Shown: positions 40,812 to 50,870 of the stretch, one piece after another
How the letters are laid out: every line of letters starts with the position of its first letter
Position numbering within the stretch: position 1 is the first letter of the stretch
Source of the DNA: Geotrypetes seraphini
Lineage: Eukaryota; Chordata; Amphibia; Gymnophiona; Dermophiidae
Assembly: GCF_902459505.1 (NCBI RefSeq)
Contig: NC_047097.1
Location: 16,701,749-16,765,748 of the forward strand
DNA: 64,000 bases
Reading direction: 5' to 3'
Translations under genes and position numbers: made by a program
Notes under the pieces: model-generated
Told to the model about the DNA's origin: nothing
The model's input: only the letters and a program-made list of their open reading frames with translations
Database searches by the model: none

Positions 40812-41990
40812 CTAAGCTCCAAACCAGAACAATAACTCAGAAGCACAGTCACCAAGGGTAAATAAAACCCCAGCAGGAGGAAAAGCCCCCTCGATAGCAG
40901 AGGGAGGAATGTACATCAAATCAAAAGTTGGCAGCCCGCCATCAAGGGAGACCACTCGAGGAGGAAGCAGTAGCCTGAAGTGAGAGTCCACCTCCACGGC
41001 CTCCCCTCCCACTCCACGATCCACTCGCTGCCATCTAGAGGCGGTAGGGAGCCCCACTTGACTGGACACCGCACTCACAGGGGGAGCAGGCTCTTCAGGA
41101 ACTTCAATTCCTGCTTGCTGCAGTAGGGTCTGGGCTTCACGAACAGTGGCAACTTTAGTATGTACTCCATTGATAGTAATGACCACTCCAAACGGATAAG
41201 TCCAACGGTAGCGCAGGTTGCTACGCTGCAGAGCCTTAGTCACTTCACGGAATGCCCGGCGCTTCTGGAGCGTACCTGCCGCCAGGTCCTGATAAAACTC
41301 CAGCCGATGTCCTTCCAAGGTCACTGTGCCCAGTTCTCGGGCTCTACGGAAGATCTGTTCTTTAAGCACGAAGCTCTGAAGACACAGCACAATATCTTTA
41401 GGTTGATCAGAGGTGTGGGGCCCCAGCGCCCGATGAGCACGCTCAAGACCCGGCTCCAGGGTGTCATTCTGTAACAGCCAGCGAAGCAAGTTAGTAGTGG
41501 TAGCGCGAACATCTTTATATTCCGGTAGGTCAGGTAAACCCTGCACCTGCAGGTTGTTAAGCCAGGTGCGGTTCTTCAGGTCTTCCACCTTGTCTAAAAG
41601 AAGCTGATGGTCCGCAGCAGCACTTTCCAAGGCGCGCTGCACTCCGGTCACAGTCTCCTCACAACTGTCCATACGCATTTCCACGACCTCCACAAGGTCC
41701 GTGCGCAACTCCTGCTCCGCCTCCCGGACCTGCACTGCCACGGCTGAAATCTCGGCTTTAACTTCTGAAATCCAGCGCTGCATATCGACCTTTGTAAGCG
41801 GGTCCGAGGAGAAGCATTCCGGGACCGGCTCGGTCAGCATGTTGGCCACCGCCGCGATAGCCCCACTCAATTGCGCCACCTCACCACTGCTGGTCTCCAG
41901 GCCCGCACCGCCACGTGCCTTCCGGCTCAGCGCCTGCTCCAACGTGCGCTGGCCGGTCTTCTCCGTCGGAAGTTTTTTGCGCGTTGCCAT
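40812..41990 (-). CDS. L1 ORF1 protein (RNA-binding nucleocapsid-like), uninterrupted
   Basis: An open frame of about 392 codons. MATRKKLPTEKTG at 41990 is preferred over the upstream in-frame ATG at 42017 because L1 ORF1 proteins usually start with a short basic segment. The N-terminal region is basic. A coiled coil spans about residues 70-160 (VDMQRWISEVKAEISAVAVQ, then VREAEQELRTDLVEVVEMRM and LLDKVEDLKN). It is followed by the RRM-like domain (RTWLNNLQVQGLPD, then LERAHRAL) and the C-terminal domain (EGHRLEFYQDLAAGTLQKRR, then YPFGVVITINGV). L1 ORF1p forms trimers that coat the element's RNA. This copy has no stop, but its ORF2 partner is broken, so it could act only in trans, if expressed. 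It is a mobile element gene, not a host gene. Confidence 0.88.
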   Translation of the reverse strand: MATRKKLPTEKTGQRTLEQALSRKARGGAGLETSSGEVAQLSGAIAAVANMLTEPVPECFSSDPLTKVDMQRWISEVKAEISAVAVQVREAEQELRTDLVEVVEMRMDSCEETVTGVQRALESAAADHQLLLDKVEDLKNRTWLNNLQVQGLPDLPEYKDVRATTTNLLRWLLQNDTLEPGLERAHRALGPHTSDQPKDIVLCLQSFVLKEQIFRRARELGTVTLEGHRLEFYQDLAAGTLQKRRAFREVTKALQRSNLRYRWTYPFGVVITINGVHTKVATVREAQTLLQQAGIEVPEEPAPPVSAVSSQVGLPTASRWQRVDRGVGGEAVEVDSHFRLLLPPRVVSLDGGLPTFDLMYIPPSAIEGAFPPAGVLFTLGDCASELLFWFGA

Positions 41991-42154
41991 GGGGTCCCTA
42001 CTCCTTGCTCCCTCCACACCGCTGCCAGCAAAAGTAATTTCACGTGTTTTACACAGCCAATTCGATAATTAAGCGCCGGGCCCGAACGGAGCTCACAGAT
42101 CAAGCTCCCGTTCGCATCGGTGACGTCACTTCCTCCTTGGACTCAGTCTTTTGC

Positions 42155-42299
42155 AGTATTTTCCAACCACCTCTTCTGGGAGCTAAAGTCAGGCTACACC
42201 AATCGGGAGCTGCTTTGACACGCTAGCTAGCATGTCAAAGCAGCTCCTGATTGGTGTTGCCTGACTTCAGTTCTCAGAAGAGGTGGTTGGAAAATACTA
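42155..42299. repeat. near-perfect palindrome, 70-75-bp arms
   Basis: AGTATTTTCCAACCACCTCTTC at the left pairs with the right-hand copy ending AAGAGGTGGTTGGAAAATACT. The arms converge on GCTAGC at 42222-42227 with essentially no spacer, and only a few mismatches and small gaps are seen. It sits about 80 bp beyond the 5' end of the long L1. Its class is unknown; it could be a small foldback MITE. Confidence 0.88.
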
Positions 42300-43159
42300 A
42301 GAATGATCCTGCACCCTATATTCAGTACCTGCCTCCCCAGCTGCCCTCTCCTGCCTCCGCCCCTAAATCGCATTTGCAGTTTTTTGAAATTCATGAGTGT
42401 TCTTGGAATTCCCTTGTGAATTTCAGGGGAGTATTGTATATATCTATCTTTAGCTGAACTTCAGCTTTAGCTATGGGTCCTGTCTAGCCAGCTTGGGTAT
42501 AACAGTGCTTCCTGCTCTATAATTGCAGTCTATTTATTCTTCTATCCAAAAAATAATTAGAAGATGCTCTTTGCCCAGTGATGGATGGCAGGTCTCTCCT
42601 TCATTACCACACATACCTAGTTACCCAGTTCCAGGCTAGAGATTTGGAAAAGTACTAATTTTTGACCACTAAGTACATCAAGGTACATGCAGCACTGATT
42701 TAAATGGGCAGGATCAGGAACTACTAATCCCACACTGCTTTGAGATGTCAGTTCACAACCCAGACTGACCAAAATTTCTTCAGTTTGGAACTGGGCAACT
42801 TGGCATCTCTGCATTAGCTCTAGTCAAGGGTTCTCGGCCTGGTCTTCAAGATCTCCACAATGCCTATGCATGAGATTTGCATGCATACTTACTCATTGTG
42901 AGTATCCAGAAACCCTGACTGGCTTGGTGTGTCTCCAGAACCCCTGCCTCAGGTTGTAGGCAGATCAGAACAGGAATTTCCAGAACTCTTCTAAGACACA
43001 TGGAGTGTTCCTAAAACAAATGTAAAGCTTTTTGTCATCTTTACCCACAAAACAATTATTTCTTCCATTTTTACTATTACTTCATTTGGCTTCTGTACAT
43101 ACAATAGTTGTAGAACAAAACTGACAACTAATAGAATGTTTTTGGCTTATTAATGTGAC
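42300..43159. other. ARPP19-MYO5A intergenic, degraded foldback remnants
   Basis: 42590-42820 has weak inverted ends (CAGTTCCAGGCTAGAG / CAGTTTGGAACTGGG), like the palindrome at 52243. 42830-42960 resembles a decayed M1/M2-type MITE (CTATGCATGAGATTTGCATGC). Nothing else was recognised. Confidence 0.35.
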
Positions 43160-43543
43160 TTCACTGGTTGAATAATACCCTAAAATCAAAATGGTGGTAC
43201 ATTTCTCTTTCCTCCCGCAAGGAGTCGCTAGCGAGCTGGTCTCTCCGCACGGGTGCATTACCAGTTTGCTCCTGGAGGGAGAGGGTGTCTCTGCAGCCTG
43301 TGGGAGGCAGCGATCCAGCTGCTGCTGCTCATTCATTGAAGAGGGGGGGGGCCTTCGGCAGACCCACAATGCACAGAGAGCACCAAAATAGAAATCTGGC
43401 CAGGTAACATGGCGATCCTTCCCACCTTGGGTTAAAACCTCCTGCTCGGAGCGATCTCCCCCTCTGATCATCTGAGGTGAGGTGTAGCTGCGCGAGGTTC
43501 ATGCAGTCCCGGGGGCAGGAAGAGGAGCAGCAGCAGCAGCAGC
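43160..43543 (+). promoter_or_regulatory. MYO5A: MYO5A promoter and 5' UTR region
   Basis: GC-rich sequence without a TATA box immediately upstream of the MYO5A start codon, ending in an AGC triplet repeat next to the ATG. It continues as a CpG-rich area into intron 1 (43571 to about 44100), consistent with a CpG-island promoter. The transcription start cannot be located from sequence. Confidence 0.6.
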
Positions 43544-43570
43544 ATGGCAGCATCCGAGCTCTATACCAAG
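43544..43570 (+). CDS. MYO5A: MYO5A coding exon 1 (myosin-Va heavy chain, first nine residues)
   Basis: ATG at 43544 in a good context (AGCATGG) encodes MAASELYTK, identical to the start of vertebrate myosin-Va. It is followed exactly by a GTAAGC donor at 43571, phase 0, as in human MYO5A where the next exon starts FARVWIPDP. Myosin-Va is a two-headed, processive actin motor that moves melanosomes, endoplasmic reticulum and vesicles. Only these nine residues of a protein of about 1,850 residues are present. No exon encoding FARVWIPDPEEVW is found before the window end, so intron 1 is at least 20.4 kb. The short length makes the call depend on exact match, donor, CpG-rich context and synteny with ARPP19. 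Confidence 0.9.
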
Positions 43571-44740
43571 GTAAGCGCGCAGCCCCTGGGGGACCGGCCT
43601 CGGCGCTTTTCTGGGCTAGAGGCGTGCGGATGGAGACATCGAGCCGGTGTCGGCAGAGGGTGGGATGAATGAATTGCCTCGGCTCTGCTGCAATGGGTGG
43701 TGTCCGACAGGCGTCTAGGGAGTCCCTCCCATTCTCCCCCCTGCTAAAAATAAACCCCCCTTAATGCCAGTCGAGCTCCCGGGTAGCATCGAACGTGTCC
43801 CCCTGGCGTCTGAGCATCAATCCCCCCCCCCCCCCATCATCTGTGGGCGCAGCCACTGTTTCCGTTTGCAGACATGAAAGTGGAAGGAGAAAACAGTATT
43901 TCTTGAAGGAGGAGGGGGGGGGGGTCCTTTGATCGCCTTGCTGAGTCCCGGACGTGTCATCTGCGGCTCATCAGGCGGAATGTGCAGCGGTTATTAATAG
44001 AACCTCAGCCTTGTGTCAGAGGCTGGCGCGGCTCGTCCACAAGGCCGGGAATGGACTGAATCCTGTGCCGCGACTTTCTCCCCCCCCCCCCACTGTGGCA
44101 CCAATTCACCCAGGCCTCCGGAGACACCCCTCTGCTCTGGTTTTCAGCCTGTTCAGTATGACTGTACAGTACATGAGAGAGATTTGCATGCGGCTGCCTC
44201 CATTGTGTGGGCATGGCTGGTAGCCTGGAAATCACATCAATTGGGTGTGTCACCAATTGAGAACAGCTGTCTTCTGTTGCCCTTTTGCCTCCCTGTCACT
44301 ACTGTAATTCCTGTATGCCACTCCACTTTTTTTATTTCCTTGAATGTCCTTTCTCCTAGCCCTTCCCATGTGTGTCTGCTCTTCCCTTTTGCCCTTTCTT
44401 CCTCTCCCTCATTCTTGCTCTGGTGCTCCTTTCTGCTCACTTCCCACCTGGCTGCCCCTTCTGCTTCTGCTCTCTTCTCTCTTTTGCTGTCTTCTTCTCT
44501 CTCCCCCCTTCTGTGACAGAGGAGTAGAGTGGGGGTGAGGAAGGAAATAGCTGAGGTGGTTAAGAAGTGATGTAAAGCTCCAGATCCTGGGAAAAAGATA
44601 GTGAGGGGGCAGTCAGAGCTAGTAGCCAATAGTGATCACTCAGGATCTTGTACTTTGGGGTTGTCCTGTGCCATAGTGAACTCCTCTCCAGCACTATAAG
44701 ATCTGGTTAGATTGACGATAAGTGTTGAGCAGTGCTTATC
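43571..44740. other. MYO5A intron 1, proximal part
   Basis: CpG-rich to about 44100 with several C and G runs, then pyrimidine-rich to 44520. 44130-44275 contains a decayed hAT-type MITE remnant (GGTTTTCAGCCTGTTC, GAGATTTGCATGC). No coding exon is supported. Confidence 0.5.
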
Positions 44741-44744
44741 AATC

Positions 44745-44860
44745 TTTTGGGGATTTGATTGTGACCCCACAATCACTACCAAATAAAACTGTATGTAAAC
44801 TGCTTAGATAACCTTGATAGGAGTATATAAATAATAAAATGAAAAATAAAATAACCCTCC
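44745..44860 (+). mobile_element. SINE/LINE 3' tail fragment
   Basis: GTAAACTGCTTAGATAACCTTGATAGG, then AGTATATAAATAATAAAATG matches the tail region of the SINE at 31396. Confidence 0.6.
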
Positions 44861-45104
44861 CCCTGGAGGCGCAGAAGAATACATCTATGGTGAGTCCACC
44901 AGGTCGTACCCACCTGAGATCTCTTAGAGCGAGGACTAGATAATGGTTACTGCAGATGGGCAGACTAGATGCATGTGTAAATGTGGGTTTTGGGACCCCA
45001 CTTGGGGCTCTGACCTACAGTGTGGGAAGCTCTGGTCTTGGGCCTCACTATACCCTAAGGGGGAGAGAAGGTGGAGGGCCGGGTTCAACATGGTTGGGTT
45101 AAGA

Positions 45105-45297
45105 CAGGGGTGTCAAAGTCCCTTCTCGAGGGCCGTATTCCAATCAGGTTTTCAGGATTTCCCCCAATGAATATGCATGAGATCTATTAGCATACAATGA
45201 AAGCAGTGCATACAAATAGATCTCATGCATATTCATTAGGGAAATACTGAAAACCCTACAGGATTGCGGCCCTCAAGGAGGGACTTTGACACCCCTG
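45105..45297. mobile_element. hAT-type palindromic MITE (family M1), copy 4
   Basis: 193 bp, CAGGGGTGTCAAAGTCCC to GACTTTGACACCCCTG, perfect 8-bp duplication GGTTAAGA (45097-45104 and 45298-45305). It is in MYO5A intron 1. Confidence 0.92.
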
Positions 45298-45719
45298 GGT
45301 TAAGAGAAGAAGGTGAGTGTGGCGTGAGACAAAGGTTAGGTAGAGGGACAAAAGGAGAAGAAAGAATTGAAGAAAATGATGAGACAACTAAAAGAGAGAT
45401 GGGAGAATAAAGCAAGAAAAGGAGACAAACAATGTTAAAAAAAAAAAGAAAAGCTTTTAGCTAGATCTTGGTGAGGCCTGGTTGGTGTTTTCATCCCCAG
45501 TACTAATTAATTTGACTTGCTTTGTGCTGTTTTTAATTAACCAGGGTCCAGTGTTTTGAGGCTCTTAAGTCAGTGATTGGTGATCAAGTTCCATGTTTTG
45601 TCTTCTAGTTCTGATGAAAGAATGAAATTCCTTCTTTCATTTCCATTCTTCCATTTTTGATTTGAAGGAAAAGAGCATCAGGGTTTGGGCTTTGCTAGTG
45701 AAGAGATTGAAAGCATCTT

Positions 45720-46130
45720 AGAACATTAGATGGATCATACTGGGTCAGGGCAGAGGTCCATTAAGTCTTGTCTCAGACCGTGGCCAGTCCATCACACGTG
45801 GCTGGCAGGATTCAAAGGGATAGAGCCATTGATAAAAAAAAACATAGGAATAGCCATACTGGGTCAGTATTCTGCTTCCAATAGAGCCAGTCCAGGTCAC
45901 GGGTACTAGGCAGAATCCCAAAGAGTAGCAAGATTCAGTGCTACCATCCCCTGGGATAAAAATAGCAGCTTCCCCCATGTCTGTCTCTATAGCAAACTAT
46001 GAACTTTTCCTCCAGGAACTTGTTCAAACTTTTTTTTTTTTAAACCTAGATACATTAACTGCTGTTAACCACATCTCTGGCAATGAACTCCAGAGTGAAA
46101 CTATTTGTTGAGTGAATTAATATTTTTTTC
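45720..46130 (-). mobile_element. CR1-clade LINE, antisense 3' part
   Basis: Contains GGGTCAGGGCAGAGGTCCATT and CATACTGGGTCAGTATTC, then CTCCAGGAACTTGTTCAAAC, the same order as the CR1 copy at 15037. There is some rearrangement at the left, where the first 100 bp seem to repeat. Confidence 0.7.
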
Positions 46131-46428
46131 TGTTGTTTTGAAAGTTATGCTATGCAGAGTGGATTTGATTCAAAAAGACTTGATTTAAATTGTGGTTTGC
46201 TGCAGAAAGAATTTTGCTATGAAGAAGCCTGTTACCTCTGCAGACACAAATTCATAGTGTTGAGAAATGCAGAACCAAACGTCTATGATAATATCTTCTG
46301 GGTAGAAAAATTGCCCGTGATGTTATGAATGGGTTAATGGAATTCATATACCAAAAAATGTAAACATTGCATGACTATACAGCCTCATGCTACAAAATTA
46401 AAAGCGAATCCTTATTTCGTGATGAATA

Positions 46429-46553
46429 GGCCCCTTTTTACAAAGCCTGAACCTGAGTAGCACACAGCAAATGCGCCAACACCCATTCAATTCCTATGGA
46501 TGTGGCGCATTTACCGCGCCGGCCCACGCTGCCAGCTTTTGTAAAAGAGGGGG
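46429..46553. mobile_element. Harbinger-like foldback MITE (family H), diverged
   Basis: Left end GGCCCCTTTTTACAAAGCC and right end GCTTTTGTAAAAGAGGGGG are imperfect inverted repeats, with inner GCAAATGCGCC / GGCGCATTTACC. It lies 40 bp left of a better preserved relative. Confidence 0.6.
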
Positions 46554-46667
46554 TTAGTTCTTTAGGTAAAGTTTTCCTCAAAAAAAGCATTTTGGGGTCC
46601 TTTTACTAAGGCATGCTAGCCGTTTTAACATGCACTAAATATTAGTGTGCGCTAAACGCTAACATAT

Positions 46668-47948
46668 TTCAAGTTTCAAGTTTCTTCGAAATTTGATGAA
46701 TCGCTTATACATAAAATACTAAGCGATTTACATTAAAATCCAAATTTGAACATACGTTAAAATACAAAATAATAATAACAAATAAAATATTAAGCGAATT
46801 ACAGTGGTGCCTCGCATAACGGACGCCTCGCACAGCGAACGCTGCGCACAACGAACTTCAGGTCTTGCTTCCCACAACGAACTTCGTTTCACACAACGAA
46901 GTCGCCCGAGCTGCATCCTTCCGCGCAGGCACTGCGCTTAACTGCCCTCTCTCCGCCTGGCTCCCTGTGCAGTGGCGGACCGTCGGCTCGCAGGGGCCCG
47001 GCGCCTACTGCTGATGCGTTGGGGGGGGGGGCGGAGCTACTCTCGCCGCTTCCCCGATGCTAGAAAAAAACAAAAAACATTGTTGTACAGAAACCAACTG
47101 ACCTTATTAAATTGACTTTTCTTTCATGCATCTGGCAATTTGTTAAGCTTTGCTCTTGCGTTCTTTTGTATCCGATGCATGCTTACACTTCTGCATTAAA
47201 GCTGCCCTGTACTTGAGATACTATATGGTTACAAGGGAGTCAAGTCTGTCTCTCTGTTTTGGGCTCCAGGAGCCAAACAGCAGCTAAACATGATGTTTTC
47301 TCAAACATACACTGGGGTGTCAGGGTAGCCTTTGAGATGCTACACAAAAGAAATGCAAAGGAATGACTGTTTTTTTCCAATGGGAGACAATAGAAAGGGC
47401 AGCAAGTCAGTGCACCAAATGTAAATTAAAGGATGTAAATGAACAGTTAAGTCCCAGTTTTTGCCGCTGAGACTCTGCCCTCTCTCACTGTAAAATTAGA
47501 CTCTACTTAGTCTGTCTTTAAATTTAAAAAGTGTGTTGTTTTAAAAAACAATTATGTTTTTAGATGTATCTAAATAAAAATAATAACAAAAAATTTATCT
47601 TTTTTTATGTCATCTTAGCATATTTTATGCTGCAGAACGAATTATTTTTTTTAACATGTATTGTTATGGGAAAACGCGTTTCACATAACAAACTTTTCGC
47701 ATAACAAACTTGCTCCTGGAACGAATTAAGTTCGTTGTGTGAGGCACCACTGTACAATAAAATCCAAATTTGAACATATGTTAGGATACAAGGTAATAAT
47801 AATAAATCCCCCCAAAAAAGAGGGTTTGACCTACAGACCAACAGACTCAACTGGATGGAAGGGAAGAGGAATTCAGGTTACAATATTAATCATTTTAAAA
47901 AGAGAGAAACACGAAAGGAAAAAACATTAGGAAGGGTGTTCAAAGTCT
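46668..47948 (-). mobile_element. L2-clade LINE (family B), antisense 3' tail, split by a Tigger-like element
   Basis: Begins TTTCAAGTTTCAAGTTTC and AATCGCTTATACATAAAATAC, the antisense family B tail, as at 59262. It resumes after 47754 with AATAAAATCCAAATTTGAAC, which duplicates the flank at 46735-46750 in degraded form. The LINE is strongly 5'-truncated. Confidence 0.75.
46802..47752. mobile_element. Tigger/pogo-like non-autonomous DNA transposon
   Basis: The terminal inverted repeats are CAGTGGTGCCTCGCATAACG and, at the other end, its partner CGTTGTGTGAGGCACCACTG. They are flanked by TA dinucleotides at 46800-46801 and 47753-47754, as expected of the mariner/Tigger superfamily. The interior (951 bp total) has no transposase frame. 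It contains CACAACGAACTTCG repeats near the left end and ACGAATTAAGTTCG near the right. Confidence 0.85.
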
Positions 47949-48059
47949 ATAACGGCTAGCACGCCTTAGTAAAAGGACCCCTTTATTTAAAACAATCCAG
48001 TCTAATTTTTAAAAAAAATCTGATTTCGTTAATTAAAAAAAAAAAAAAAATCCTTCATT

Positions 48060-49190
48060 TTTATCCACCCTGGTTGCTATGTAATTTCATGGAGTGTCAC
48101 CTTGTATTTGTACCTTTTGAAAGAATAAAAATAATTGATTTAGGTTTTTACCCATTTTCCTTCGCTCGGGATTTTGTAGACCTCAATCTTATCTGCCTCT
48201 TAGGGCTCCTTTTACTAAGGTACGCTAGCGTTTTTAGCGCACGCAGGAAATTAACCTCGGGCTACGTTTCTAGAACTAACACCAGCTCAATGCTGGCGTT
48301 AAGGTGTAGCGCGTGCTATTCTGTGCCTTAAAGCTCTAACGCGGCTTAGTAAAAGGAGCCCTTAATCTTTTGGGTCTTTCCTCATCATACGAGAGGATTT
48401 CCATTTCCTTAATTCTGGTTGTCCCAGTTTTAACTTTAATTTTCATATATCTTGATTGATTTTTAAACCAAAAACAGTGCCGAACAAATAAAAGAACATT
48501 AGATATTACATATATTGCACTATCGCACAAGTAACTTATATATCATTCAAGAATTTCAGATTCCTTACAATTAATAACAGCATAATATATACCGTAATAT
48601 AAATGAAGAATAAGGTTACTTATTATGTGTCACCATCAATATTTATTTTCCTCCTTCCAACCCCCCTCCCCCCCCCCCATAATTTGACCAGAATTACACA
48701 CAGTACTCAAGACGAGATTGCACCATGGAGCAATACAGAGGCATTGTAATATTCTTGGTCTTATTTTCTAATAATTCCTGGCATCTTGTTTGCTTTTTTG
48801 CCAGCTGCCTTACACTGAGCAGAAGAGTTCAATATATTTTCCACGATTACACCTAGATATTTTTTCTTGGGTGCCGACTCCTAATGTGGAATCGTAACAT
48901 CAAGTACTAAGATTTGGATTATTCTGCCCAGTGTGCATCACTTTACATTTGTTCACAGTAAATTTCATCCGCCATTTGGATGCTCAGTCTTCTGTCTTTT
49001 TAAGGTCTTCCTGCAATTCCACATAGTCCGCGTGTGTTTTAACAATATTGACAGGGATAAGCTGAGGTTTTCTGAGCCAGCTTGGCTCATAGAGTTTAAC
49101 TTTTCCTCTAGGAACTTGTCTAAACTCTTCTTAAATCCATCTCTGCTTACTGCTTAGACCATATCCTCGGGCAACAAATTCTGCAAATGA
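48060..49190 (-). mobile_element. CR1-clade LINE, antisense, interrupted
   Basis: Segments with GGATTTTGTAGACCTCAATC (48168), TCCTCATCATACGAGAGG (about 48380), GATTGCACCATGGAGCAATAC (about 48720) and GTGTGCATCACTTTACATTTG (48930) are collinear with the antisense CR1 at 15400-15900. A family H MITE (48203-48361) and an unassigned AT-rich block (48430-48690) interrupt it. The right-hand 49060-49190 repeats a more 3' segment, so at least two copies are present. Confidence 0.75.
48203..48361. mobile_element. Harbinger-like foldback MITE (family H), intact copy
   Basis: GGGCTCCTTTTACTAAGGT at the left and CTTAGTAAAAGGAGCCC at the right, with TTA direct repeats at 48200-48202 and 48362-48364. The 3-bp TWA duplication is the signature of PIF/Harbinger transposases. 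It is inserted in a CR1 remnant whose sequence resumes after it. Confidence 0.88.
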
Positions 49191-49319
49191 ATTATCTTGT
49201 TTGCCGGTGTATTGGATGCACTTTTTTCCCCTCAAAATATGCTTAAAATATGGGGTGCGTCTTATCAAAATTGAGTTGAAATTTCAGTCAAGCCTAAAAC
49301 TTTTGGTTTATATTAATAT

Positions 49320-49500
49320 ACTGTCACGTTGTTTCTGCTCTCTCTCAAATGCCTCATGGTCTCACAAGTATGCACGGTACATGTGTCAATGTTTCTGCTC
49401 TCTTGGATGTCGTGTACAAACACGTCATGTTGTTTCTGCTTTCTAGGATGCCTTGTGGTCTCACAAGTATGCACTGTACATGCGCGTCACATTGTTTCTG
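49320..49500. repeat. short imperfect tandem repeat
   Basis: TTGTTTCTGCTCTCT and GTCTCACAAGTATGCACGGTAC recur about 110 bp apart with diverged intermediate units. The flank at 49205-49265 contains ATATGGGGTGCGTCTTAT, a remnant of a DNA-transposon-like end. Confidence 0.6.
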
Positions 49501-49663
49501 GGTTTTGAGGATGAGGATTAAAAGGTACCTAACTGCAATGTTCCCTAGTTACATTTCTTAGACATAAATAACTATAAAATTAGTGGGAGGTGTATAAACC
49601 AAAGAGGGCATTGAGGTCAGAAGGTATTATGAGACTGACCTCTATGAAGGAGAATACTGTTTG

Positions 49664-50870
49664 TTATCCCAGGACAAGCAGGCATGATATTCTCACATGT
49701 GGGTGACGTCATCTACGGAGCCCCAGCGCGGACAGCTTTTCAAGCAAACTTGATTGAAGTTTCAAGTTTGCTATGCTGCACCACGCATGTGCATGCCTTC
49801 TTGCCCACTAGAGGGCGCATCCCCACCTCGTGGTCTTCAGTTCAGTTTTTTCCGCGGAGCCAGAAGCCCTGTGGAAATTGTGCTCTCTTCGTTTTGCCTT
49901 CTGACACCGCGGCTGAGTGTTTTTTTCTCGGTCGCTGTGCTTGATTTGTTTTTTTATTTGTTCGTGTGTTAAGTTTTCGTCAAAAAAAAAAAAAAAAAAG
50001 GTCTTTTCGTTCGGCTCCGGGGGCTCCCGGTAGCCGCGGCCGCGGGACCTCGTTTGTTCCCGGCTGTTTTTTGAGTTCATGTCCCGTCTCTTGATGGGCT
50101 TTAAAAAGTGCATCCAGTGCGATCGGTTACTTTCGATCACCGATCCCCACCGGTGGTGCTTGCTTTGTCTGGGTCCTGAGCACCCGACCAACTCCTGCAC
50201 TCGGTGCTCTACTTTTCAGCCGAGAGCTCTCCGCCGCCGTCGCGCTCGAATGGCAGAGCTCTTTGCTGTGGACCCCGCGGCGGGGAAGGCCTCGACGTCA
50301 GCCTCGGCTTCGGCCCCGGCCTTGACCTCGGCCTCGATTCCCTCGACCTCGCCCCGACAGCCCGCTTCGTCGAAGCCTGCGTCCTCGACCCCGAAGTCGA
50401 CTGTGGGTAAGTCCTAACTTCCTTCTTCTGTTTCAGTCTCGAAGAAGCCATCCTCGGGCTCATCGACGGGGGCGGGTGGGTCGTCCTCGGCCCCGCCCCG
50501 AGCGTCGAAGTCGGGTGCCCCGCGGGAATACTCGAGACTGAGGTCGCCCTCGAGGGAGCACCCGCCGGCCCTGGATCTACCGGCTATGATGGGGGTTCCC
50601 GTTTTTCAGGACTTACTCCGTGCGCTCATTGCCTCGGAGCTGTCCGGTGCCCTCGCGCACCTACAGCCGGCTTCGGCCTTGTCTGCCCCGGCTTCAGCAG
50701 CCTCGGTCTCGGTACCCTCGACTTCGGCCCCCGGGGTGGCTTCGGCCTCGACCCCAACCTTGCCCTCGACCTCGGTTGACCAGCCTGAGCGGAGCGTGCG
50801 GCCTCGGGACAAGGTGCGAAGGGTTTAATCGGTTAAATCTGTGAATGCGGGGAGCATGAGCCGCTTGATT
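49664..50870 (+). mobile_element. DIRS-type retroelement, 5' terminal region and gag N-terminus (fossil)
   Basis: Starts TTATCCCAGGACAAGCAGGCA like the copy at 16675. A GC-rich gag-like region follows, with MSRLLMGFKKCIQC near 50079 and a zinc-binding-like CxxC...HRWCLLCLGPEHPT...C segment typical of DIRS gag proteins. After that comes a serine/alanine/proline-rich low-complexity part. The recombinase and reverse transcriptase are not present. It is an incomplete, broken copy with no right terminus seen. Confidence 0.75.

Larger units (their letters stand above)
36905..42075 (-). mobile_element. L1-clade LINE, antisense, long copy with ORF1 and ORF2
   Basis: Reading right to left: a short GC-rich 5' UTR (about 42075-41991), ORF1 (41990-40812), a roughly 340-bp pyrimidine-poor/C-rich spacer (40811-40469), and ORF2 (40468 to about 36905). 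The 3' UTR and about the last hundred ORF2 codons are missing, where it meets another L1 fragment. It is by far the longest element in the ARPP19-MYO5A interval. The base composition is clearly richer in GC than its surroundings, as in amphibian L1 subfamilies with GC-rich coding regions. Confidence 0.92.
46594..47981. mobile_element. Harbinger-like foldback MITE (family H), split by a nested LINE and Tigger insertion
   Basis: Left end GGGGTCCTTTTACTAAGGC (46594) and right end GCCTTAGTAAAAGGACCCC (to 47981) are perfect inverted repeats, flanked by TTT at 46591-46593 and 47982-47984. The MITE proper is only about 75 bp on the left and 33 bp on the right. Everything between 46668 and about 47948 is a later insertion. 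Confidence 0.8.

Noticed and set aside
43477-43668. Polyglutamine-encoding frame upstream of and over MYO5A exon 1
   Set aside because: It reads the AGC repeat of the 5' UTR in another frame. The frame with MAASELYTK and the exact donor is the real one.
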